A DNA stretch of 64,000 bases from Miscanthus floridulus (GCF_019320115.1 NC_089587.1:82252162-82316161), one strand, 5' to 3'. Counted from the first letter of the stretch, positions 9,920 to 21,519 are shown. A program made the numbers and translations. Notes: generated from the letters alone by a model not told the origin.

Positions 9920-10887
9920 TAACTTTATTTTTTGATTCTACCCATGTGTTGTTATAGTTCAAGAAAAAAACAAATTACACCGCTATTTGTGCTCATGTTT
10001 AGTTTAGCTATTTCAACCTGCTATAGTCCGCTATAGCTGACTCTTAGCCTCAAGATAGACTAGCCGCTAAATGTCCATAGCCCCCTATTTATTACACTGC
10101 TATAGTTAAATATTGATTTTTGGGACGTTTGAGGACCATAAAAAACTAATTTTAATCTCTATAATTAAAGTCAACAAGGAGTATGTGTTGCTGACATGTT
10201 TACAATACTTATGATTATAATGGAAAACTTACTTGAGTTTTCACATGCTAGCCTCGTCGCTTATCGCATAGATACATTTATTTAGACCAGATTAGACAAT
10301 AAACTATTTAAATTTTCTATTCACATTTTGATTAGTTGAATCACCTGCTAAACCAGGTTTCAATAAGAATATGTTTCTGATCAAACTTACGTTAACAACT
10401 TGGTAGCAGAAAATTTGTCTTAGAGAAAATCAACAGTTGAAAGGTCCATAATAATTATTTTTATAAAAAAAGTCCATGGAAAAAAATCACCTAAGAGGGT
10501 CACGGATGCAAAAGAAAAAAACAAAAGAAATCATAAATAAAGAAATCGGACGGAAGGCCAACAAAAAAAATCAAACGAAAAGTGAAGTGCACCCAAAGGA
10601 ACGGAGGAAAAAAAATTAATATTGATTTGACCCAAACTGAATGGGACATGGACTTGGAAAAAAAGGACAGGGGACATAATCGAACAATAGATCTAAAAGT
10701 GGAATGGGATTAGAGCTAGGTGAAAATAATTATATTGCAGAAATTTTGGCCATAAATATAGAAAAAATAGAGAGTAGAATAGGATTAGGATTCTTACCGA
10801 AGTTTACTCAGGACTTGAAATGATCTATTTGAATTAGGATTTGAATTCGTACCTATTCAGGTTACCTAAAAAAGGCCTACGTATGTT

Positions 10888-11165
10888 ATTATATATAGAA
10901 AACATAAGAAGTCGTAGAGAGACGAAAATTAGTAGTTTTCACATTCACGAAGTTAGTTAGAGGAGGTCGTACCCAAAAAAATGTGTACAAAAAATGGGTT
11001 GAAATTTTGCCTCTTTATTATTAGGTATAGAAAGAAATCAGAAGAAGTTGTAGAGAGACGAACACTAATAGTTTTCACATTCATGGAATTAGTTAGAGGA
11101 GGTCATACCAAAAAAATGGGTAACAAAAAAATAGACTGAAATTTTGCCTCTTTATTATTAGGTTT
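10888..11165. repeat. Two tandem units of about 140 bp
   Basis: Unit pattern: GAAGT(C/T)GTAGAGAGACGAA, then AATAGTTTTCACATTCA, GTTAGAGGAGGTC, CAAAAAAATGGGTA, GAAATTTTGCCTCTTTATTATTAGGTATAG. Two copies lie here, two at 34060-34318 and four at 47281-47946. A short GATATA microsatellite follows (11165-11190). No coding sense. Confidence 0.8.
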
Positions 11166-11280
11166 AGATATAGATATAGATATAGATAAATACAGATATC
11201 CTATAATCCTTACCTAGTTATGACGAATTTATCATATACTCTACATGCTTTTTAGTATTCCATCGCCCCATATCTATAGA

Positions 11281-11770
11281 ATCTTTGGTTGCCCTAGAGG
11301 GGGTGAATACGCCTGTCAAAATAAACACTCAAACTTTTATCAATTTCACCCTATGGCACTGTCGCTCTGACGGGCGACACCGCCGAACTGTGGCACTGCC
11401 GGGCCAGAACAGCGGTACTGTCGTACCTGCAGACAACTTCGAGTCATAGTTCAAAATCAGTGAACGGAAACTTAGATCGGATAAATTTCTCAGCTTACTG
11501 CAGGTATGATAGTCACAGATCGAGAGCTGGAAGTAGTAGAAACACCACACACAAGTAGATCGACTAGAAACCCTAGAAATCACCTCAACAATAATATGAC
11601 ATGCAAGTAATGTAAATCAAGTATAAGAGACATAATGATTTATCCCGTGGTTCAGCTCGTCGCCAAGGCTTGCCTACATCCACGTTGTTGAGGTTACTCC
11701 AAACACTCTAGTGGCCTCATGGTTTTAAAATCACCGGAGTCGAGCCCTGTGAGGGGCGGATGAACCCCAC
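11281..11770. repeat. LTR-like dispersed repeat (copy 1)
   Basis: It starts around TTGGTTGCCCTAGAGGGGGTGAATA and runs through AAACTTTTATCAATTTCACCC and TTTATCCCGTGGTTCAGCTCG. Copies are at 34441-34850 and 48061-48550. The CCTAGAGGGGGTGAAT phrase is common at the edge of grass retroelement sequences, but I cannot assign a family or find matching inverted or direct ends here. Confidence 0.5.
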
Positions 11771-11798
11771 ATAGTGGCTACAAGCATATGCCACTGCT

Positions 11799-12610
11799 TT
11801 GTGTGCCGCCTGTGGAGATCCCAGTGTAATGGCGAACTATCTTTCCATCATGCTTACGCCGATCGCAATGAACTGGCTCACGAGCGTCGCCCCAGATTCC
11901 GTTGAATCTTGGGAACTGTTGAAGAAGGTCTTCACCGACAATTATATGGCTACGTGTACTCGGCGGGCACCAAGCATGATCTGAATCGCATTTATCAGAA
12001 ACCGTCCGAGCTCCTCCGTAGTAAAATCAAATGATTTTCTGAGATGAGGAATTCTATTCCTAACATCACGGAAGCAGAAGTCATCACCACCTTTGTTAGA
12101 GGACTCCATCACCGCGACCTCCGCTCTAAATTCAATTGTAAGCCGCCAAAGAGGATTGGCGAGATGATCACGACTGCCGATCAATATGCCAACGCAGAAG
12201 AGGCCAAAGTCTGCTTCAACGTGGATGCGGGCACTCACCGCCCAACTCGCCGCAGCGATGAGTGCCCCGACGAACGACACCATAATGATTGCCGCTAAGA
12301 CGACCATGGCCACCATCAGGACAGTGCCCGTGATTGGCCGAAAGGGTCTAAAGCTGGTCAGTATTGTCGTCGCCGACCAGACAACATCATCGCCGCCGTT
12401 GACAAACCTCGCACCAAACAAAACTACGACGAGCAGTATAAGAAAATCCTCGAAGGCCCATGTCCCCTCCACAAGAACAGCAAGCACAAGATGAAGGACT
12501 GCATTGGCTTGGCTAAGGAGTTCCAAGCCAAAAAGAAGGACGACGACAATGACGATGGAGCTAGAGGTCACCGACAACTTGGGGACAACAATAACGCCTT
12601 CTAGGATCAC
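11799..12610 (+). pseudogene. Ty3/gypsy gag fragment
   Basis: Retrotransposon-gag features are readable across several frames: NYLSIMLTPIAMNWLTS, SWELLKKVFTDNYMATCTR, LNRIYQKPSELLRSKI, FVRGLHHRDLRSKFNCKPPK and MITTADQYANAEEAK. These match the plant gypsy gag (capsid) region including the W..L...F...Y pattern. Frame changes near 11970 and a TGA after SKIK (about 12031) break it. Downstream, 12290-12610 would have held the charged/zinc-knuckle part but is too degraded to read with confidence. Confidence 0.75.
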
Positions 12611-12689
12611 GACAAAGTGGTCATCACTATCTTTGGGGCCTCCCCACCGCCGAGAGCAGAAGAGATCGAAAACTCACCGCCCGCCGGGT

Positions 12690-15640
12690 GCTCGTCGTCA
12701 ACACAGAAGATGCTATCACCGACCCCAGCTATCGCCCCTGGTCTGAGGTCCCCATCATCTTCAGTAGGGCTGACCAGTGGGCAGACATCCCTTACATAGG
12801 GCATTTCCCCCTTGTTGTCAATGCAGCCATCAAGAAAGTACTCTTCAGCAAAGTACTCATCGACGACGGAAGCGCCCTAAACCTCCTCTTCGCCGGAACC
12901 CTAAAGGAGTTGGGCCTTGGACTAGAAGACCTCACTCCCTCTAACTCCTCCTTCTGGGGTGTGGTACCTAGCAGGGCATCATGACCGCTTGGAGAGACCA
13001 CCCTCCCGGTACAATTCGGCACGGCTAGCAACTTCCACGTCGAGCACATCAACTTCTACGTCGCTGACTTCAAGACCGCCTACCATGCCATACTTGGTCG
13101 GCTAGCTCTAGCCAAGTTCATGGTCATACCGCACTACGCCTATCTGGTATTGAAGATGCCCTCACCTGCAGGAGTTCTGGCCCTTTGGACCAACCTTTTC
13201 TATCGCCTAGGCCTATGTAACAGAGAGTCTCTCCCTCGCCAAAGCCACTGACCTCTCCATCTAGATGGCTAGCGTGGTCACTGGCGCCAAGATGGTGCCC
13301 ACCGATGACCTAGAGATCCCAGCACTAGAGCCTCCTCGTGCCTCCGCTAAGTCTAAGGAAATGAAGGAGGTTAGCCTCGGCCTCGATGACCCCACCAAGA
13401 TCGCCAAGATTGGGACTCATCTCGACCCCAAATAGGAAAGCACGCTTGTCTCCTTCCTATGTGCCAATGTCGGTGTGTTTGCTTGGAAACCTACAGATGT
13501 GCCAGGAGTACCATGGGAGAAGATCAAGCACTCCTTGAATGTCTCACTGACCACCAAGCCAATCAAGCAGAAACTCTGATGATTCACGCTAGACAAGAAG
13601 GAGGCTATTAGGGTAGAAATAAAATGGCTCATAGCAGCCGGATTTATTAAAGAAGTGTATCATCCTGAGTGGTTGGTAAACCCTGTTCTTGTTCAAAAAA
13701 AGAATAAAGAATGGAGAATGTGCGTTGATTACACTGATCTCAACAAACACTGCCCTATAGACCCCTTCCATCTGCCTTGGATAGGCGAGGTTGTAGACTC
13801 CACCACCGACTACAAACTCCTCTCCTTCCTCGATAGTTACTCTAGCCATCACCAGATATATCTCAAAGAGGATGACCAGATCAAAACATTGTTCATCACG
13901 CCTTTTGGTGCGTATTGCAATACCACCATGTCTTTTGGACTCAAAAATCGTGGGGCGACCTACCAAAGGGCCATCTAGATGTGCATTGATCAACAGATAG
14001 CCCGCAACGTCAAAGCTTACATCGACGATATGGTCGTTAAATCCAAAACCATCGACAATCTCATCGCTGACCCTGAAGAAACGTTCGCCCACCTAAAAAG
14101 ATACAGATGGAAGTTAAACCCTTCAAAGTGCATCTTTAGAGTTCCATTCGGCATACTCCTGGGCTACATTGTCAGCGCCCGCGGTATCGAACCTAACCCT
14201 GACAAGGTCTCCGCCATAACCAATATGAAATAGTCGACCTACGTAAATGATATACAGAAGCTCACAGGGTGTATGGCCGCTCTTAGTCGCTTTATATCAT
14301 GCCTCGATGAAAAGGGACTACCGTTCTTCAAACTACTCAAGGCCTCCGAGCGCTTCTCCTGGTCGGAGGAGGCTGATACGGCCTTCGAGTAGCTCAAGTT
14401 GTTTTTAACAAAGCCCCCGATCATGACAGTGCCTCAACCAGACGAAACCCTATTGATCTACATCACCGCCACTTCTCGCATCATTAGCACAGCTATTGTC
14501 GTGAAGCGTGAGGAAGTTGGACATGCCTATAAGATACAATGTCCGGTCTACTTCATCAGTGAGGTTCTTAATGAGTCCAAAACTCGTTACCCTCAGGTTC
14601 AGAAGCTGTTATATGCCATTCTGGTCACGTCGCGCAAGCTCTGCCATTACTTCGAGTACTACAAGATCGCCATGGTCATCGAGTTCCCTCTAGGGGACAT
14701 CCTCCATAACAAAGAGGCCAATGGCCGCATCATCAAGTGGGTAGTCAAGCTCAGCACTTATTCCATAGAATTCAGAAGCAGGCCAACCATTAAGTCATAG
14801 GCACTGGCTTACTTCATCGCTGAGTGGACCAAGATCCAAGAGCTCATCCCGGCTGCTTGCCTTGAGCACTGGATAATGTATTTCGACAGTGCCCTAAACA
14901 TCAATGGTGCTGGCATCGACATTTTGTTTATTACTCCAACTAAGGACAAGCTCCATTACAATCTCTAAATTCATTTTTCAGTTTCCAACAATGCCGTGGA
15001 GTATGAAGCATGTCTCCATGAACTTCGTATAGCTGTCGACCTCGGCGTCAAATGCATCATGGTATACGGAGACTCCACGCTGGTCATCAACCAGGTCAAC
15101 AAACATTGGTCCTGTTCTAGTGAGAAGATGGACGTGTACTACGCTGAGATCAGGAAACTCGAAGGAAAGTTCTATGGTATCGAGTACCACCATGTGGTAC
15201 GAGACCAAAATCAGCTCGCTGACCACCTATCTAAGATAGGCTCTTCTCGCGCTGCGATTCTGCCTAGGGTTTTCGTTCAAGACCTCTTTACGCCGTCTAT
15301 TAAGGAAGAGAAGGAAGTTCAAGTAGTTTCCCCCGTCAAGCAGCTGGTACTTATAGTACCTTCGCCGGTCGTTGATTGAAGGGAACAGTTCATCAAGTAC
15401 CTCACCAGCGCCGATGTACCCGCCAGACCAAAACTGAATGCCTCATCCGTCGCAGCAACCATTACGTGTTGGTAGATGGGAAGTTGATGAGAAAAAGCGC
15501 CAAGGAAGGGATACTGCAAAAATGCATCACCCGAGAAGAGGGTACAAAATTACTCCTTGAAATTCACTTTGGCTCCTATGGCAATCACGCGGTCTCCAGA
15601 AACCTGGTCGGCAAAGTTTGTTGTACTCAACTCAAACCAC
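12690..15640 (+). pseudogene. Ty3/gypsy pol fragment: protease, RT, RNase H, second RNase H, start of integrase
   Basis: The protease is at about 12820-12960 (KVLIDDGSALNLLF, active-site Asp retained). RT is at about 13610-14236: WLVNPVLVQKKNKEWRMCVD, then YIDDMVVKSK with both catalytic Asp residues present, and KLNPSKCIF. RNase H is at 14399-14800 (RPTIKS at the end). The second, archaeal-type RNase H is at about 14870-15240 (EYEACLHELRIAVDLGVK, YGDSTLVINQVN, DQNQLADHLSKI). The integrase zinc-binding start is at about 15480-15620 (GILQKCITREEGTKLL, GSYGNHAVSRNLVGK). Stops at 13576-13578, 13976-13978, 14231-14233 and others disable it. The integrase core is absent. Confidence 0.8.
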
Positions 15641-16160
15641 AACTTCTATTAAAGGTCAAACTTCATATCTAGAAAAGAAACTATAGTTTTACCCTGGTCA
15701 AAACAGAATCATGAAAAAGGAGTTAACTATTGATCCAACACTTAGAAGCATTTTTAGGTTAGTTCATGAACATAAACCCTAGATCAATTTTTATCTTAAG
15801 TATTTCTAGATTGTTTTAAGTGATCAAACAACAAGTCACTGTAAAAAATCTAGAGTTAGCCACATTTCTCAATACCCAAGCCATGGTAAAAATTAAAATT
15901 TATCAATTTCCATTGCTCGATGCCAAGATTCACGGCGCCGAGCTCATGCCATGTCCACGCCACGCAAGCAGCCATGTCAACGGCACGAAGAAAATGACCC
16001 TGGATCTCGGCGCCAAAGCAATTAGCGCTGAGATGTGTAAGCTCGGCGCCAATTGTCACGACGCTGAGGTTAGGGTCTATTTTTTGAAAGGATACTGCCA
16101 AGGTTGTATTTGTGAAAATCTTTTTAAAAAAGGGGGCTGAAAAACAAAAAAAATACAGCG
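15641..16160. repeat. Repeat with palindromic GGCGCCGAG motifs (copy 1)
   Basis: An AT-rich stretch, then at 15915-16075 a cluster of CGGCGCCGAGCTC, CTCGGCGCCAA and GCGCTGAG motifs in both orientations. The related copy is at 50111-50690. The motif GGCGCCGAGCTCA also occurs twice at the edge of the GRF-zinc-finger block (40246-40302), suggesting a shared parent repeat. No gene supported. The frames at 15820-16140 are not conserved in the second copy. Confidence 0.55.
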
Positions 16161-16166
16161 ACTGTG

Positions 16167-16617
16167 ACAAGGTTGGTTGGTGATCTGAGCTAGGGCCTAG
16201 GGGCCTGTATATATACGGTAGTGCCGCTCACGCTCATCATCACTTTGTGTCAAGCAAAGGCAACCACACGGCACGCGCATAATTAAATGCATGATTAACA
16301 CCTTATTGATACACATGTAAAATGTACACCCGCTCATGCATCGTCAGTATACATGTACTCTGTCTAGTACTCCTGTACGTACCTTTTGTGTGTGTAACCA
16401 AATCGTCCTGGCTACTAGTATTACCTGTTCATCCATCGGTACATGCTTCCACACATGGTCTTACTAGTCTCTTAGACAAGTATATGTACTACAAGTACAT
16501 ACTTAACCGATCTAATTATATATTTGTCTTTGTGGTCTCTTCCTTTGTTCATTCTATAACACTATATATAGACTATCAAACACGTCCATGTATATGTACT
16601 ACAAGTACATGCATCGC
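16167..16617. repeat. Spacer module F (second copy), with CACTA empty site
   Basis: It starts GACAAGGTTGGTTGGTGATCTG, which is the CACTA pre-insertion site, and follows F to ACACGTCCATG (16590), then jumps to TATATGTACTACAAGTACATGCATCGC. The stretch from TGCATCGTCAG to CACGTCCATG is present again on the other side of the hAT element (17462-17597 continued at 30554-30690). It therefore represents an extra local duplication that the paralogous region at 50697-50862 lacks. Confidence 0.75.
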
Positions 16618-17461
16618 AAGTGCCGGCCCTAGGGGTAGCCGGGTAGGGCACGAGGTGCGACGGCTGAGGGCCCAAGTGGAGGAGGGGCCCAAGCCCAGGT
16701 ATTTAAACCCTCAGGTCCTATAGTTTATTAGGCATTAGCAAACTAATGAGAAGAGAGATATAGAACTGGTCAGACAGTCCAAAAAGACAACATCGATATT
16801 TCTTTCCTAGTTTCCTTTCCCATGGCCCTAGGGTAGAGAGGAGACGAGGAGTCATGCTGCACACAACACACTCTGATCGTGAGTTCGCGACGTGTGCCTT
16901 ACACATGCAGAGCTGGTGAGCCGCGCCGCGGTGAAGAGCTAGACTACCGAAGACACGGACACGACATATGAGGACGGCGATCAGGCAGGGCTCCAAGATG
17001 ATGATATCTTGATTCTTGGCTTCTTACGAATTGAGATCACTGATCAATTGTTTAGCCCCAAGGTATTTTTTTCTTTTTATTTTAAATCCAAATTAATTAT
17101 TTGTATAGTATTCTAAACTTCTAGTACTTTGTACCCATATAGTCATATTTTTCTTCTAATTTAGGTGTTAGAATTTTAGAATGTTGCCTAAGAAACATTT
17201 GTCATGGGTGAGAAAAAAACGAATATATTACTTTTTTAATCTACATTATTCCTCGATAATTATCATACATCTACAAATATATTGCTTAATCTAAATTATT
17301 CCTCGATAATTATTAGACATGTTAAATTAAAATATGTTATTGAATTTGTTTCATTTTGCAAGTAAAATTAGTGCCTATATATTATAAGATTTTATACATG
17401 GTTAATACGGCCGTTGCGACGAGATCGCCATAGGGCCCTTAAAATCGTAGGACCGGCACTG
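16618..17461. mobile_element. Non-autonomous hAT transposon with 8-bp target duplication (copy 1)
   Basis: The inverted ends AAGTGCCGGCCCTA and TAGGACCGGCACTG (inverse CAGTGCCGGTCCTA) enclose 844 bp. The flanks are TGCATCGC (16610-16617) and TGCATCAC (17462-17469), an 8-bp duplication with one mismatch, as expected for hAT elements. Other copies of this spacer have the empty site TGCATCGCGAGTATATATA (32407 and 45683 regions). The element carries GGGCCC-rich ends and an AT-rich centre but no hAT transposase. Confidence 0.9.
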
Positions 17462-17597
17462 TGCATCACGAGTATATATACAAGTACTCTATCTAGTGCT
17501 CCCGTACGTAACTTTTGCGTGTGTAACCAAATGGTCCTGGCTACTAGTATTACCTGTTCATCCATCCGTACATGCTTCCACACGTGGTCTTACTAAT

Positions 17598-19072
17598 TGA
17601 AAGCATCTAGGCCTCTAGTTGGGTTTCGATGATGTGATTACTGTGACTAATGTGTGTTTTGCAGAGACAATTAAGTTAGGTCACGGTAATGGAGATCGAT
17701 TGGGCTATCATGGTGGTCATGTCCCTATGATGGAAATCATTTCAGTTTTTAAAGGATGAACGACAAGGTTAAGGATGAACTAGTTCTAAGTGTCGTTTGG
17801 TGTTGAGGAGACACTTAGAGTAGTTTAGGACTTTGTTTTTCCTTTGGCCGTACTATTAAGGGTGGGTATGGATGGGTAGCTTGACCTAGGTGAGTCTAGT
17901 GAGTTAGGTGTGGTGCACACTTGCTAAATCTAGCACTAGGTAGCTCCTAAAAAGCCCTTAGATCCATTGGAGCCAACTTCATTCATGTATGATCGAGAGT
18001 TGGAAGTGAATGGAGGGTCAAATGATGATCGGATGCTAGTTCCAGAGTAACTGGACGCTGGCGTAGAGTCTGGTCAGTTCATTTGATTCAAGGTTGATTT
18101 TGTCAGTGTGAACGGACGTTGAGAGGTGAGTGATCGGACACTGGGTCTCAGCATCCGATCGACTCCAGTAAGGTTCCAGAGAGGGACAATCATGATTGGA
18201 CGTGTCTGATCAGGGCTGACCGGACGCTATCCAGTGTCCAGTCACAACTTAAATACTGGAGTTCGGGGAGAACTGACCGGAGCATCCGGTCAGCATGACC
18301 GGAGCGTCTGGTCACCCCGTAGAGGCATATAACGGTTCATTTTTCAACCAAGGTTATAAATACTTCCTCCATTCATGTGAGAGGGTACTTTTGCTCATTT
18401 CAACAGCTGAGAAACATCTTTGAGAGTGCCAAGAAGAGCAAAGTCCTAGTGAGGTGATTGAGATTTGAGAATCCCAAAGAGAGCCCTCATTAGTGAAAGC
18501 AAGAGTAGCAAAGTGTGCATCCACCCTTCTCATTAGGCTTATCATGGTCAAGTGAGAGTTTATGCTTGTTACTCTTGGTGATCACCATCACCTAGATGGC
18601 TTGGTGGTGATTGAGAGCTTGGTGATCATCCGGCGGAGCTTGTGGATGACCCAACTCAAATTGTGAGCGGTTGTGGGTGTTTCACCACGATAGAGTGTCA
18701 AAGAATCAACCCATAGAGAGCACTTGATCCTTGCGCGGATCAAGGGGGAGCTACACCCTTGCGCGGGTGCTCCAATGAGGACTAGTGGGGAGTGGCGACT
18801 CTTCGATACCTCGGCAAAACATCGCCGCATTCCTGCTTCTCTCTTTACCTTGAGCATTTACTTTGAGCAATTCAATTCTTTTCTTTACATTCATAGAATT
18901 GCCATGCTAGAGTAGGATTGGAACATAGGTTACTAAACTTTTGTGCGGTAGATCAATAGAAACACTTTCTAGGCACAAGGGGTTAATTGGGCTAACCGTA
19001 GGACTTAATTATTGCAAAAAAATTTAGAATTAGCCCAATTCACCCCTCCTCTTGGGCATCTTGATCCTTTCA
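17598..19072 (+). repeat. 5' LTR of copia copy 1
   Basis: It starts TGAAAGCATCTAGGCC and ends GATCCTTTCA; the primer-binding site follows two bases later. It contains an array of degenerate GACCGGACGCT / GTCCGGTCA motifs in both orientations (about 18030-18330). A TATAAATACTT box at 18355-18365 would place the retrotransposon promoter and the start of R just downstream. A small deletion near 17630 removes the TTAATGACAATACG stretch that the other LTRs have. Confidence 0.92.
18355..18365 (+). promoter_or_regulatory. LTR TATA box
   Basis: TATAAATACTT follows CAACCAAGGT and is conserved in all four LTRs (also 29841, 52551 and 63488 regions). Its position two-thirds of the way through the LTR fits a U3/R promoter. 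Assignment is by motif and position only. Confidence 0.6.
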
Positions 19073-19074
19073 AT

Positions 19075-19086
19075 TGGTATCAGAGC
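19075..19086 (+). other. Primer-binding site (initiator Met tRNA)
   Basis: TGGTATCAGAGC, complementary to the 3' end of plant initiator-methionine tRNA, lies two bases after the 5' LTR end. This is the usual primer for plant Ty1/copia elements. The same site is at 53271-53282 in the second copy. Confidence 0.92.
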
Positions 19087-19123
19087 CTCGTGCTCACGAA
19101 TTAGACTTAACCGTCTAGAGAAA

Positions 19124-21505
19124 GATGTCTCATGGGGATGGACCTCCTCTTATCTTTGAGGGGGTGATTTTCTATATTGGAAAATCTATATGGAGGCGTA
19201 TTTAGAAGCTCTAGATGTTGGAATACTTAGAGCCGCCTCACAAGGATTCCCAAAACCTTGGGATGCTACACACCTATAAGGCGATGAGGTGAATTACGAG
19301 AAATGGAATGCATAGGCTTGAAACACCATCTTTAGAGGCCTTTGCAAAGATGTGTTTAACTGGGTGAGGAACCACAAGGACGCCCATGCACTGTGGTCGG
19401 ACGTTTGTGCGCTCCATGAGGGAACAAAGAGTGAGCGTGAGGAACGCTATCATCTTATCATGAAAAAGCTTAACTCTTTTGAGATGCTTCCTAAAGAATG
19501 TGCTAATGAGATGTACTCACGTTTGAATATTCTTATAGAGGAGCTCAATGGGCTTGGACTCACTCAAATGCAACCATCCGATGTTGTAAAAAAAATCTTG
19601 AGTGTCCTCCCCATTGATAAATATGGGCATATTGTGACCGTGCTTCATCAAGGTGATCTTTCCACCGCTACACCAATACAAATCTTAGGAAAGATCAATG
19701 TTCATGAGATGTACATGCACATCACACCACAAGATGGCTCATCCTCTACTAAGAAGAAAAAAAAAGACTTAGCATTCAAAGCTAGCCAACAGAAGGGCAA
19801 AGCAAGGCTTGAGTATGAGAGCTCAAGTGATGATGAAATTGATGATGCAAGTCTTGCTCTCATGGTGAGAAGAACCGCCAAGATGCTAAAGAAGCTCAAT
19901 AAGAGTGGCATCAAGTTTGATGGTAAGAAGAAGAAGTTCTTCACTAGCTCTAGAAGGAAGCCAATCTCCGAGATAGATTGCTATAATTGTGGAGAACTTG
20001 GTCATCTAGCACACCAATGCACCAAGCCCAAGAAAGACAAGTTCAAGAACAAATACAAGGGCAAGAAAGATGACTCAAGCAATGAAGAAGAAGATGAGAA
20101 AAAGAAAAACAAGCCATACAAGAAGAGAGATGGCAAGAAAAAGAAAAGTGGAAAGGCATACATCATCGGTGATTGGCTCACGGACATTAATTCATCTAGT
20201 GACTCATCCGATGATGATAGTGAAAATGAGAAGGTGGCCGCCATTGTTATTGACTCTTCATCATCTTCACCGCTGCCACTGCCATCATCCTCTACACACC
20301 TATGCCTTATGGCCAAGGGTGATCGCAAGGTATCAAATGATGATAGTAGTGGTGATGAACATGCTAGCAATGATGATAGCGATAGTGATGATGATGAATA
20401 TGAATCACCTTATTATGATGATCTTGTTAAATTGCTAAATCAATACACTAAGATCATTAGAAAGAGTAGAGTTAAGAATGAAAAACTAGAAGCTAAGAAT
20501 GATTCTCTCTTAACTAAATGTGATATAGCCGAAAAGACCAGTGTTGAACTTAGAGAAGCAAATGATGCTATATCATTCAAACTCAAGGAGTTCAAATCTT
20601 CTAAGAAAGAGCTTAAAGATAAACATGATAAACTTGAGAGGATACACAATGAGCTCGTCACTAGCCACAACATGCTAAAAGAAGAATATACTACTCTTAA
20701 GATTAATCATGATAATCTTGTCATTGCTCAAGAATATTTATCTAATGAGCCACATGATGCTACTAACAATGTTGTTAAGATTGATATAGCTACATCATGT
20801 GATGATTTGATCATTAAGAGCATTGAGCAAAGTTCTAGTAGCAAGGGCAAGCAAGTGGCTGAGACCGATAGTTATGAGTATATCAAGCTCAAGAATGACA
20901 ATAAAAAGCTTAAGAAAGATCTTGAAGAGCTCAAAACCACCAACACCATAGTGCTAGAAACTCTTGATCATGATGGTGATTTGATTCTTGAGAATGAGAA
21001 GTTAAAAGAAGAGAACAAGAAGCTCAAGGAAGAGAAAAATAATGATGCACTCAAGGAAGAGAACAAGAAGCTCAAATTAGAGAAAGAGCATCTTAAGATT
21101 GGATTTACCAAGTTCACAAGAGGCAAGCATCTTCAAAGTGAACTACTAATGAACACTGTCATGAAGATGGATAGAAGTGGCATTGGGTACTTGGCAAACC
21201 AAGAGAAGAAGGCTCAAGCTCAACAACAACAAAAGTCAAAGACAAAGCCAAAGAGATGTTTTGAGTGTGGACAAGAAGGCCACTTTGCCCATGAGTGTCA
21301 AACTCCACCACCACAACCCTTGCCCAAGCATGCTAGACCTTGTGCCTTTAATGCTCATTACATGCTTAGAAAGGACTCTAGTGGGAAGATGAAAGTCATG
21401 TTCTTAGGACCTCCCAACAAAAATATGCCTAAGAAAATTTGGGTAGCAAAGTCACTTATTGAGAAGGTGAAGAACCCTCAACAAGTTTGGGTTCCTAAAG
21501 CTTGA
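19124..21505 (+). pseudogene. Ty1/copia gag (UBN2 type) with two CCHC zinc knuckles
   Basis: The family start ATGTCTCATGGGGATGG is at 19124. Compared with copy 2, a one-base deletion near 19162, TAA at 19277-19279 (CAA in copy 2) and TAG at 19313-19315 (AAG in copy 2) break the first 60 codons. From 19352 a 717-codon frame is open to 21505. It contains the UBN2 capsid-like region (ALWSDVCALHEGTKSEREER, NEMYSRLN, LSVLPIDKYGHI), a CCHC knuckle at 19979-20020 (CYNCGELGHLAHQC), an acidic Ser/Asp stretch, a long Lys/Glu coiled coil (about 20430-21110) and a second knuckle at 21257-21298 (CFECGQEGHFAHEC). The very long gag with a distal second knuckle is typical of the SIRE/Maximus lineage. Confidence 0.88.
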
Positions 21506-21519
21506 TCTCTTGTGTGTAG

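Larger units (their letters stand above)
8360..11280. repeat. Duplicated AT-rich spacer modules F and G (copy 1)
   Basis: F (from TGATCTGAGCTAGG to about 9050) recurs wholly or partly at 16173, 17462, 30554, 32250, 41797, 45409, 50697 and 51702. G (9110-11280) recurs at 32820-34440 and 46075-48060. The part around ACCTAGACGA..GGAGATTT (8926-8960) is weakly similar to 35737-35790, upstream of the intact SABATH gene, so F may be a diverged SABATH promoter region (inference). No gene seen. A CA microsatellite is at 9011-9023. Confidence 0.8.
11771..15640 (+). mobile_element. Tat-lineage Ty3/gypsy retrotransposon relic without LTRs (copy 1)
   Basis: Collinear gag, protease, reverse transcriptase, RNase H, a second RNase H and the beginning of the integrase zinc-binding region are present in the plus direction, broken by many stops. 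No flanking LTR pair, primer-binding site or integrase core was found. The sequence leaves the integrase at about 15620 and continues into an unrelated repeat. Two RNase H domains in a row are a known feature of the plant Tat (Ogre/RIRE2-like) lineage. Confidence 0.8.

Noticed and set aside
15820..16140. 106-codon frame in the GGCGCCGAG repeat
   Set aside because: Interrupted in the second copy at 50380-50640; composition driven by palindromic repeats.
18580..18660. Palindromic GGTGATCACCATCACC region in the LTR as a regulatory hairpin
   Set aside because: Short imperfect inverted repeats, variable between LTR copies, nothing to tie them to a function.
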